From positions 66,870,531 through 66,934,530 of the forward strand of contig CM061918.1 of assembly GCA_031002005.1 (NCBI GenBank): a stretch of DNA of 64,000 nucleotides, written 5' to 3'. The first letter of the stretch is position 1; every line of letters begins with the position of its first letter. Origin of the DNA: Vandiemenella viatica (lineage: Eukaryota; Arthropoda; Insecta; Orthoptera; Morabidae). Below the pieces are notes generated by a model, which had not been told where the DNA came from, did not search any database, and saw only the letters and a list, made by a program, of their open reading frames with translations. Positions 23,057 to 64,000 of this stretch are shown in pieces. Position numbers and translations under genes: made by a program.

Positions 23057-25204
23057 TTATTCAACAAGCACATCTACTCCTTCATCATCACAAACAACTT
23101 CCCCTCCTTGACAGTCCTTCTCAGCATCTCTCAGTTTCATGTCCAATGTTTCAAATCTCACATCAAACCCAGCCTGGCAAACAACTTCCCTAGGTAGCTG
23201 GTCACAAAATAACATATGGATGTACACCAAAGAAAAAACAAAGTTGAGCAAAACTTCAAGCTCCCATATAACCTTAATTACTCTCAGCTTCACGAAGAAG
23301 TCAGCAAAACATACATTAAACATGGCAAAAGGGAAAAAGTAAACAAAATCTCTTGGAATATAAACTGTCTTATTACTATTAATTTGGTAGCCTATTTGTG
23401 CAAATTCAGTAAAAACATCAACTAACATATACACCATAACATGTTGGAATAGTTGTGTGGGTCCCTGTATATCAAGGGCAAATATTTTTAGTTTAAGGAC
23501 ATTCCTCCTGTCATCAAACAATGCATTCTCATCTGGTGGGAAAGGGTTGAGGTAGCTTTTCATCTTAGCTCCCCTCCCAAAACAAACTGCTTTCAGAATA
23601 AATCTTTTTCTCCCAACCTTCCTGTGTTGAGAGCCAAAGGAATAAATGAAGTATGAAAACATTTCAAAAACAGCTATAGTTTCAGAACAATGTATGAAAT
23701 GATCAACATTGTAGTGACTGGGTGGCCTGCCCCTGGAAAATCTGGCATCCCCGCAGTGTATACTTTGCATCATATGTGAAAACACCAAATTGTCAGTCTC
23801 TTGCTGACTGGAATAGTTTTGAAAAAGCATAGTGGCCATTATATGTTTGGGAATGTGGAAAATCTGTGGGGAAAACAATGGCCAAATACTGGTAAAAGAG
23901 TTGGGGAACATCTGGTTGTGGATTTCCAGTTTTAGTTTGTCCACAAATGTAGGCTTGTATCGCCTTGCAAGCTGTTTGTGTTTGGAAATGTTGGGCTCAT
24001 ATGAGCAGACAGCCTGTGGTGTGTGAACAGCTGATTGTACTACATCAATCTGAGTTTCAGCTTGGACAGGAGTAAAATCAATTAAATTCTCACTGTCAGG
24101 TAAATTTACTAAATTGTCCCCAAAAATATCACTAATTAACTGTGCAAGGCTAGGGCCTGAATAGTCTGTAGTTTCAGTTTCAGGCAAAACATCTGTTTCA
24201 ATATCAACAAGGTCAGATACAATATTATCATTCACAATGGGTGGGTCAATGACCTGTGAGCATGCATTAAGGCTAGGATCTGTCACCTCTGTGGGCGCAG
24301 AATAGGTTTCAGAGTTTTCAAAATTATCTACAATGGGATCAGCTGTGGTATCAGGTACATCACTACAGGCTAATGCAGGCAAAGGCACTGCTTTATTATC
24401 AATTAGGGTAGCAGCAGTAGTAGGTTGTAGTGGTGGTAAAACACGAGAATTTACTTGAACAGCTGGAGACTGAGGAGTTGTGGTGTGTACCACTGGATCA
24501 TCTGTTCCTGAGGTTGTACTCAACAAAGGCTGAAAAGCGTTTACTTCTGGGATGTATGAAGTTTTAAAGCGTGATGGTGCCTCCTGAAGGGAATTACAAA
24601 GTTCCTGGAAATCTGAAGGGCTACTACTAAGTTTATATCCTATTTCAATAAGCAGGTGGATCCAGCGAACTTCCCCAGGTAAACATCCTCTCTTCAATTC
24701 TACAATTGCTCTAGTCTCTCCTTCTGCATGAATAATGTGTTTAGTATCCTCAATGGTACTTGGGTCAGCTGTTTGTATCTTTTGCTCCAAAACAGCTGTA
24801 AATTGATTCGAAATACTACCTTCAGTGTCATTATCTAAAATTCCAGTACTAGGTGTAGCAACAACATTATTTACAATCACCCGGTCATCTGAAAAAATAC
24901 TGCTAGCATGTGTTTGCAGCTGTTGGTTTTGAATGAGAATTGGCTGTAATACATGTGGGTTTGGTTTTTCCAATGGCTTTGAGTGGGCTTCTATACAGGC
25001 AAGCCTAGCTTGAACTACTTTTTCACAAAAAGTTTGAAAGTTGACATGTGCATTTGCAATGGTCTTAGTTTTATATTCCTGGAGACCTTGGATATAAAAA
25101 GTAGCTAAACTATACAGCTGATTAAGCTCTAGGTGAATAGGCATTACCATTTCATTTATAGTTTGTAGAACATCAGGCTCCACTTTTGAAGGTACATCTT
25201 CCAA
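23057..25204 (-). CDS. Unknown LTR-element protein, downstream part (~714 codons)
   Basis: Intronless open frame from the TTG codon at 25204 to the stop at 23057. It is the longest frame in the window. No retroelement domain is visible: no YXDD, no zinc knuckle, no D(S/T)G protease, no DDE integrase. Residues 1-115 look helical. Residues 115-400 are acidic and rich in Pro, Thr, Ser and Val, probably disordered. From about residue 405 (SKHKQLARRYKPTF) a denser, aromatic and basic domain begins, with several Cys and His; the last 150 residues are hydrophobic and end in an acidic tail. It continues the frame at 25173-25670 after a one-base shift in a T run. It could be a highly diverged gag-type structural protein or a captured gene. 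Confidence 0.6.
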   Translation of the reverse strand: MEDVPSKVEPDVLQTINEMVMPIHLELNQLYSLATFYIQGLQEYKTKTIANAHVNFQTFCEKVVQARLACIEAHSKPLEKPNPHVLQPILIQNQQLQTHASSIFSDDRVIVNNVVATPSTGILDNDTEGSISNQFTAVLEQKIQTADPSTIEDTKHIIHAEGETRAIVELKRGCLPGEVRWIHLLIEIGYKLSSSPSDFQELCNSLQEAPSRFKTSYIPEVNAFQPLLSTTSGTDDPVVHTTTPQSPAVQVNSRVLPPLQPTTAATLIDNKAVPLPALACSDVPDTTADPIVDNFENSETYSAPTEVTDPSLNACSQVIDPPIVNDNIVSDLVDIETDVLPETETTDYSGPSLAQLISDIFGDNLVNLPDSENLIDFTPVQAETQIDVVQSAVHTPQAVCSYEPNISKHKQLARRYKPTFVDKLKLEIHNQMFPNSFTSIWPLFSPQIFHIPKHIMATMLFQNYSSQQETDNLVFSHMMQSIHCGDARFSRGRPPSHYNVDHFIHCSETIAVFEMFSYFIYSFGSQHRKVGRKRFILKAVCFGRGAKMKSYLNPFPPDENALFDDRRNVLKLKIFALDIQGPTQLFQHVMVYMLVDVFTEFAQIGYQINSNKTVYIPRDFVYFFPFAMFNVCFADFFVKLRVIKVIWELEVLLNFVFSLVYIHMLFCDQLPREVVCQAGFDVRFETLDMKLRDAEKDCQGGEVVCDDEGVDVLVE

Positions 25205-25670
25205 AAAAGTACCTCAACTTTGCGTCAACCTTTTGCTTACATTGAAATAACTGATCTAAATACTTACTTATGGAATTTTTATTCAGAAGCTGACAATTAT
25301 CTAGCCTCAGTTTAAAGGGAACAATGAGTTCTTCCAACTGATTCGCTGGAGAAATCTTTGTAGAATCAACGCTGAAACCCCTATTTGCAGAGGTTTCTGC
25401 ATAGAACAGATGATTTGACAGGGTGTCGACAACATCATATTGTAGAAAACTTTTGGCTTGGTTGCAAATATACACAACATCTGGAATGAAGTATCCAACT
25501 TCGGAGTAAGTAAAATAATGAGGATGAGCAACTGTGTATAGTGCAGCATCTCTTTTATTCAAAGATAGTATTAACGCCTTAACTTCGTCAGATTCAAAAG
25601 GTAGCCCCTGAAATTCTAGTCTGTCATCCAGTGAAATGTTAGTATGTGGGCAACTATTTACAGATCCCAT
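25173..25670 (-). CDS. Unknown LTR-element protein, N-terminal part (~158 codons)
   Basis: Starts at an ATG (25670-25668), MGSVNSCPHTNISLDD, and reads about 158 codons to LRYF, where a run of six T (25199-25204 on the minus strand) moves the downstream coding into the +1 frame. The tail after that point, FGRCTFKSGA, is probably out-of-frame read-through. No domain recognised; sequence composition is globular (mixed helix and strand), not low complexity. A one-base insertion, an assembly error in the homopolymer or a programmed frameshift could each explain the break. Confidence 0.55.
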   Translation of the reverse strand: MGSVNSCPHTNISLDDRLEFQGLPFESDEVKALILSLNKRDAALYTVAHPHYFTYSEVGYFIPDVVYICNQAKSFLQYDVVDTLSNHLFYAETSANRGFSVDSTKISPANQLEELIVPFKLRLDNCQLLNKNSISKYLDQLFQCKQKVDAKLRYFFGRCTFKSGA

Positions 25671-26175
25671 GATGACGGAAAGTAATACTTAAAGGTATAA
25701 TATAAAACAAATGGCACATAAAAAAAACCACAGAAATTATCAAAAACTTAAGTCTAACCTGAAAAATCACTAAATATATGTTCATTCCCGAAAAGCACTG
25801 GACATCAAAACAAAGCAAAGATGAACACGGTATCAGACAGCCAATACTTGTAACATTTTTACCAAAAACTGTCTGTGGTACTAAATATCTAACATCAATA
25901 GACTCTTTGCACTGAATTGCAGCAAGATGAAAAATATGGCGCGTCTGCGATAAAGAAATACTTTGCACTTAAAATAAACAAAAATAGAGTTGAAAAGTTA
26001 CGTTCGCGCGGAACAAATAAAAGACAATTTACTGTAATAGTCTGCCTCAGTAAGTAAGTAATAGTTGCAAAGCAATAAATTAGTACACCGAATGAAATGC
26101 AGTAGCATATGTGGAGGCAGTGTTGGTAAAAAAATTCACACGACGGTCTCGAAGAAAAGATGCTGAATAAAGTTT

Positions 26176-26448
26176 TTACTTAACTTTGGTGAAAGCTGCA
26201 TGAAGAGTTGCAGCCTGTTGGGCTGTCGTTGTTGGAGCCGCGGGAACAGCTGTTGGTGTGGTCAGTCCCCCCCGGGCATGTCTCGTAGATCCGCTCTGAA
26301 GCCGGACGGTAGACGGCACAGGTGTGAAGTCGTGATGCCCCCACGATGTACCCTGGCGAATCGACGCTCCTCTGGTATCGGGAGCTGCATCAGGCCTCAG
26401 CGAGCGGGTGGTGTCGTAGTCGTCGAAGTCATGATGAGGTAGTTGCAC
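26176..26448 (-). CDS. Short GC-rich ORF downstream of the primer site
   Basis: Ninety codons from ATG at 26448, starting 97 nt after the LTR boundary, where gag normally begins. Rich in Thr, Ala, Pro and Gln; no motif recognised. Its GC-rich sequence stops abruptly near 26175, where AT-rich sequence begins. It may be the truncated gag start of the autonomous parent element or an untranslated leader that happens to be open. Confidence 0.35.
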   Translation of the reverse strand: MQLPHHDFDDYDTTRSLRPDAAPDTRGASIRQGTSWGHHDFTPVPSTVRLQSGSTRHARGGLTTPTAVPAAPTTTAQQAATLHAAFTKVK

Positions 26449-26527
26449 TCGTGCCGGTTATTCCCCGAAGTTCACACGTAACATGTAGGTCGGCAATTTC
26501 TCCTCCACCGTTTGAAATGAATCAAAC

Positions 26528-26545
26528 GCGAGCCTTACAGTCCCA
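26528..26545 (-). promoter_or_regulatory. Primer-binding site of the LTR element
   Basis: Directly after the 5' LTR the minus strand reads TGGGACTGTAAGGCTCGC. TGG pairs with the CCA end of the primer tRNA. I cannot assign the tRNA by eye. Confidence 0.65.
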
Positions 26546-27878
26546 TGTAAGGCCGTAGCTGTGCTACCGGGGTAAGTATCGCCTAAGTGCCTTAACTTAC
26601 ACTCTTGTAGACTCACAGTTCTCAATAATACTTGCTTAAATTTGATTTTTGACTTTAATTTGACCATGTAGCCAGGATGACTCAACTGAATGCCTAGGTC
26701 GCCACTAAATTTGTTACCCCCAAATTTAGAAAAGGGTTCGAGCAAACTACTAAAGCACACAGGTTTACTGTTAGAAAAATCCAAAATTTTATTATCTTCA
26801 AAGTCACAAGTTCAAAATTGCATTTACAGTTGAGCAGGCATATCGAACTCTCTTTTCCTAAAATTACAGATTGTGGAGAGAAAACTAACCGACCGAAACC
26901 CCTTTTAACAAATTTAAAAGTTCATGTTAGTTACTATATAACCCGACACGATCAAACATGGTTGAACTAGCCAGCATGGCGAGCTACAACCAGCGCGACG
27001 AAAGCCAGACCGAAACAGACGCCAGGCAGGAACAGACAGACCGGAACAGACCCCCGGCAAGAACAGACCAGCTCTTTTATCGAAACCACGAGAACCAGTG
27101 ACGTCAGCAAATGTATCACATCTTTTTCCTCCGCGTAGCTCAAAGAGTACGAAATTTATTTGACGATCCCGACTATTAAAAATGTTTAAACTTTGATAGT
27201 ATCTGGACTTATCCACTAGAAGTCCGACGGCAGTCTCTTTAGAAATTTAGAGTAATTAATTTTAATGTTTTAGCTGATTAAGACTCCGCGTAGTGATACA
27301 TTCAAATTTGGGTAAAATCCCTAAGTGTTCTAGAACTTTTTACGCGCGTGCCCAACAATCTGCGACAATCTATTTTACAAAAACTTAATTTCCGGACAAA
27401 TGCTTAAACTTTTTATGAAAACCCATATATGTATGAAATCGTCTTAATTAGGGCTATCTGCTGATACAAAATTCAAATTGATATCTCTTTTAGATAAAAA
27501 AGCTTATTATTTTCTCTTAATTAAAATCGCTAATTAATCTTTACCAAATTACTTAATTTTATTGCCAAAATATCGGGGATAGTGCTGACTACAGCTGGTG
27601 ATAAAAGATCGGTTGTAGCTTTACTGGATTTAAAGTTATTACAAATCTTAGAATTTCACTATTCTGATCGTGTGTTTCAAAACTCGAACAAACGGGAATA
27701 ACTCTTAAACCAAACGTTTCCCGATATGATAATTACACATAAAAATGATTATTATAATGAATTACAACTGTGAGCAAGATTACAGGGAAATTCCTTAAGG
27801 TTGAAAACTATACTCCTCGAAATTTCTAAGTCCCGCCTAAGCAAAACTAGAATTTGCCAAAATTCCAAGATCCTTACA
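26546..27878 (-). repeat. 5' LTR
   Basis: Starts TGTAAGGATC at 27878 (minus strand) and ends CTTACA at 26546. It should contain the element's promoter. Differs from 19311-20640 by isolated changes, for example one extra A near 27500 and one C/T difference near 27671, and by a cluster of changes near 26550-26575. Confidence 0.93.
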
Positions 27879-27882
27879 AAGT

Positions 27883-29862
27883 GACAACTGCTCCTTTCTC
27901 TAAGTTTGTTCTACAGTAATTAGAAGCTAAATTAGTCAGTTATATTTGACATACCTATTCCCATAGTTGTATGGTGTTCACAGAAGCATCAGTTTTATTG
28001 ATAGCATTTAATTCATTTATGTGAAATAACAATTCATCCACTTTGTTTGAAAACCCTCCATATTCTAAGGCAATAAATTAATCCCTACACAATTTTTAGT
28101 TTTGGTATCTGAAAAAAGTGCTGCTATACTGGTCATGGAGAAGTACAATTGCTCTGATTATGAATTATTCTGCAATGATATAAGTGAATGATGGGACAGT
28201 CCCCAATGTGTGCCTCAATTATCAAACTTCTCATAAACTAAAAATAACAAGCTGCACAGATCATAATACAATACTTGTATTTTTCCCTTCTGCCTAAACC
28301 ACCTAAAAAAAATTTGCAATCAGTACAACTGGTACCCCAGACCCACGGTTTGTACCAAACCTCATTGTAGCTCCCAGATCCAGTGTGGTGGTACTTTTAA
28401 CGCATATAGTCACACTGGTGGGTTGCTAATTCTTTGTGATTACATGAAATTGTTTCATTAATGAGTGATATTTTGTTTTGTGTTGGGGATTGTTCTGCAA
28501 GACTGTGAAAGACTTTGAAAATATATTGAACTGATTGTCAAACCAATCATTTTAATTGAAGGATGCTTCCATATACTCACTTTGTCCAATACAACTCTAG
28601 ATGCTCATAAATTCTATTTAATTTCACTAAATATTACGTCTAAGTAATAACAATTAGTTTCAATTGTTTTTAATGGTTGCTGACTGTTTGGCATTCCTGA
28701 AGTGGAAGCCAGTGATGTGGCCAACCTATGATAAACCTGTCACACTTTTACAGTCAATCTTCATAAATGTTTTGTTAATATATTTATATTTTATTATATT
28801 TTTATATCCTTCTAATTATATTTATTTACTCTTGACATAGTCACAGAGTTTATTCAGTTATCACTGGTCAACTTTCTCCCCCCACCACTAGTTATATCCC
28901 CACCATATATCGTGTTTCATCTTTGGTTCACTCAATTGGTAGGTCTGGAGGTGAACAGATCTTTCCTTCTGCTATATGTCTTAACTCCTACATGAGTAAG
29001 GTCATTAACAAAAATATTGTGATTATGTTTTTTGTGTCCATATGACCCTCCTATCTTCATCTGGTGTGATGGATTATTTTTAAAACTGTGCTACAAAATA
29101 TAGAAAATATTTTAAAGCAGTGAGAGGGTGCACTTCAAGACCTTTACAACATCTTCTTGAGTGTTACTTACTTATTGCACATTTTATCTATTTTTGTTGG
29201 TTTGTTCGTTTATTCTTTCATCAATTATTTTTCCTTATATACTGTTCATGGCTGAAGGTAAAGATTGGCAAGCCTTTAAGGCAATGTTTACAGTGCAGAG
29301 CAATGACAAATTTATTGGTTTTGATGATAAATTTCATGAATGAAAATATGATAGTGACAGTTTTCTGAAGTGAAACATGATAGTAACAGGAAATTGAACT
29401 ATCTCACTGATATATTGTTGTTAAATATATACTTGTGTCAGATAACATTCTATACAAGAAAATTTGACGATTGCTTTCTGATGCAAAAATTAAAATATAT
29501 TACATAAAATTCTTAGTTTACAGTAATAAAAACTGTGAATAGAATGAAACAGAAATAGATGAGAAATTATGACAATTTTAAATGTTGGAGCAAACAGTCA
29601 AACAATGATGATTTAAGGTTGATTTTAACAACATACTTATATGTATTGAGATACACAGTATGAAAGATTCATAATACTTTAAACATATCTTTGTTATAAC
29701 TATTGCTGATGGTCATTGTCCATTTTGTACATGCAAATATACAGGAAACACAATATTAAACAAGCACACAGATATGCAAGTCTCTCTGGCACAATGATGG
29801 AAAGTAATAGACTTGTGAAGAGCACAATGGTTACACAACAAATTTATATCACAGCTCACTGC
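27883..29862. other. MCM6 3' flank, no further gene seen
   Basis: AT-rich DNA between the LTR element and the MCM6 stop codon. The 82- and 60-codon frames near 29120-29368 are not convincing. The part nearest 29862 should hold the MCM6 3' untranslated region. Confidence 0.45.
29311..29316 (-). terminator. Possible MCM6 polyadenylation signal
   Basis: AATAAA on the minus strand about 550 nt past the MCM6 stop. The motif is common in AT-rich DNA, so this is only a candidate. Confidence 0.25.
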
Positions 29863-62705
<32,843 letters not shown>

Positions 62706-62925
62706 CTTACATTTATTTTGAACATACAATATAACAGTAAAATGAAAACAGAGTTTATTCATGAATACAACAATTATCTCTAAGTACCTATATAAAGAAA
62801 ATCAAACTGAATTGTTGGTTGGAATATCCCAAAGGATTTGGTCGCCAGTGACAGAGTTTCAATTTCCTGTGTTATCCATCAACAGGGGCTTTAACCTACA
62901 CAGCCACTAGACTGCTCTTAGAGGA

Positions 62926-63310
62926 TACGAGGGTGGAACAAATATAAACAGGACTTTTTTTTAACTGAGCACACAGTAATGGTCCGAATGGTCACACGCT
63001 TCTACAGGTATTTGTTGGGAATGTCAGGAGTGGGCAGAGTGTTTGTTGGCCTTATCACATGCAGACAGTAGTACAGCTAACAATGTCAGAGCAAGACGTG
63101 CACCCCTCAATCACACAATGTGTAATTATTAAATTTTTCACTTGTGAAGGGGGAAAACCAACAGAAATTCAGTGGAGATTAAAGGCACAGTTCGGGCATT
63201 GAAGACTGTTGAGGACTCTTGTGTTTGCCTGGCATACGGAATTCCTGAGCGTAAACAGAAATTACTGCAAAGATGGCATGATAAAGGAGCAACAAAAATC
63301 AACAAGAACA
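62926..63310 (+). pseudogene. Mariner-type transposase N-terminal remnant
   Basis: From an ATG at 63083 the frame reads MSEQDVHPSITQCVIIKFFT then KPTEIQWRLKAQFG and a stop, followed by 'TLVFAWHTEF': the N-terminal helix-turn-helix of mariner-like transposases. Upstream, 'tacgagggtggaacaaatat' near 62926 looks like the terminal repeat. The rest of the transposase is missing or scrambled after 63310. Confidence 0.7.
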
Positions 63311-64000
63311 TATACCTCGAAAAACACAACTTAATGATCCATAATGACACTTATTGCATTAATGAATACCTGCTTAACAATACCACACTTAATGCAGTAT
63401 GCAAAACCTGAAAAAAATTAACATTATTATTATTTGCCTGGACCTATAAGGTACTTCAATTTTTCTTATCTATTTGACTCCGGATCTGTTTAGCAGTCAA
63501 CAAAATATGTCTTCCTGCGAAATTTCATCACAAACAATGCTAAGATGGCAGAATTATAAGGCAGTTTGTTGGTAACAAAATAATGTGAAGGTCTGACGAT
63601 GTATCATCTCTAAAACAAAATTTGTTGAATGTCCTTGCTAAGCACCATCAACTTAATTTTTTCCCCCAATTTTCAACCATATGACTGGAAAATGATGGGG
63701 GCGAAGGACATTTTTAACGACTTGGGAGCCCATGTTTGTAAAATACCCCATTAAATAATAATGTCTCAAGACAATGGAATCATGCTTAATGGGGTATGTG
63801 AAAAGAAACTTACAACGGACCCAGGCCTTTAATGAAATGTTATTTTAAGAATTATGTATAACAAGCTGGGAGTTGATTATTTATGGTTTTGCATATTTTT
63901 CATGTAATTAATTGTAAATATGTGGTTTTGATTGTTAACTGCATTGTTGCCGTATCAGAAGCATCGAGCAGCTTTCTCTGTGTTATTTTGGTATTTTTTT
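63311..64000. other. MCM6 intron sequence, no feature seen
   Basis: AT-rich; the next upstream MCM6 exon is expected beyond base 64000. No exon with MCM6 similarity found here. Confidence 0.45.

Larger units (their letters stand above)
19307..27882 (-). mobile_element. Complete LTR element lacking recognisable reverse transcriptase
   Basis: An 8.57-kb insertion bounded by 4-bp duplications aagt (19307-19310 and 27879-27882). Two direct LTRs of 1330 and 1333 bp begin TGTAAG and end CTTACA, giving short inverted ends. On the minus strand the order is 5' LTR (27878-26546), a TGG-start primer site, an internal region of 5.9 kb, a G-rich tract and the 3' LTR (20640-19311). The LTRs differ at only a few positions over most of their length, suggesting recent insertion. 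The internal region encodes one long unknown protein in two frames and no visible RT, integrase or protease, so it is probably non-autonomous. It lies downstream of the MCM6 3' end. Confidence 0.9.

Overview
The window looks like animal nuclear DNA, most likely an insect. One conserved host gene is split by long introns, and nearly all the remaining space is mobile-element debris: non-LTR retrotransposons, Penelope-like GIY-YIG remnants, mariner and Tigger-type DNA transposons, MITEs, tRNA-headed SINEs, foldback repeats and one LTR element. The SINE family (tRNA-like head with a perfect B box, poly(A) tail) reminds me of orthopteroid insects, but that placement is a weak inference. There is no operon structure and no bacterial feature.

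Host genes. The main gene is the 3' two thirds of MCM6, a subunit of the MCM2-7 replicative helicase, on the minus strand. Nine exons run from 62514 down to 29863. They encode the whole AAA+ ATPase core (Walker A, Walker B, sensor 1, arginine finger, sensor 2), an acidic linker and the C-terminal winged-helix region. The 5' exons lie beyond base 64000. All splice junctions are GT-AG and keep one reading frame over 453 residues. A second host gene may begin at 3013 on the minus strand: one 32-codon candidate first exon with a good donor, product not recognised.

Region by region. 1-19300: LINE fragments on both strands, a MITE at 1421-1772, a gag-like LINE ORF1 with zinc knuckles (3550-4860), a roughly 190-bp satellite (6235-7320), and two hAT-type MITEs with perfect 8-bp target duplications. 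19307-27882: a complete, young-looking LTR element on the minus strand, with 1.33-kb LTRs, TGG-start primer site, purine tract and 4-bp target duplication. It has no recognisable reverse transcriptase and instead carries a long unknown reading frame of about 870 codons, broken once at a run of six T. 27883-64000: the MCM6 exons and introns. The introns hold Penelope-like copies, a 2.1-kb Tigger/pogo-like element with a MITE nested inside its transposase, a 4.6-kb inverted repeat split by a LINE, foldback repeats (one with a 22-bp target duplication) and further LINEs hit by SINE, foldback and mariner insertions.

The best candidate for something undescribed is the LTR element at 19307-27882: it is structurally complete, its only long coding region matches no gag, pol or env that I know, and it sits between LTRs that are almost identical.
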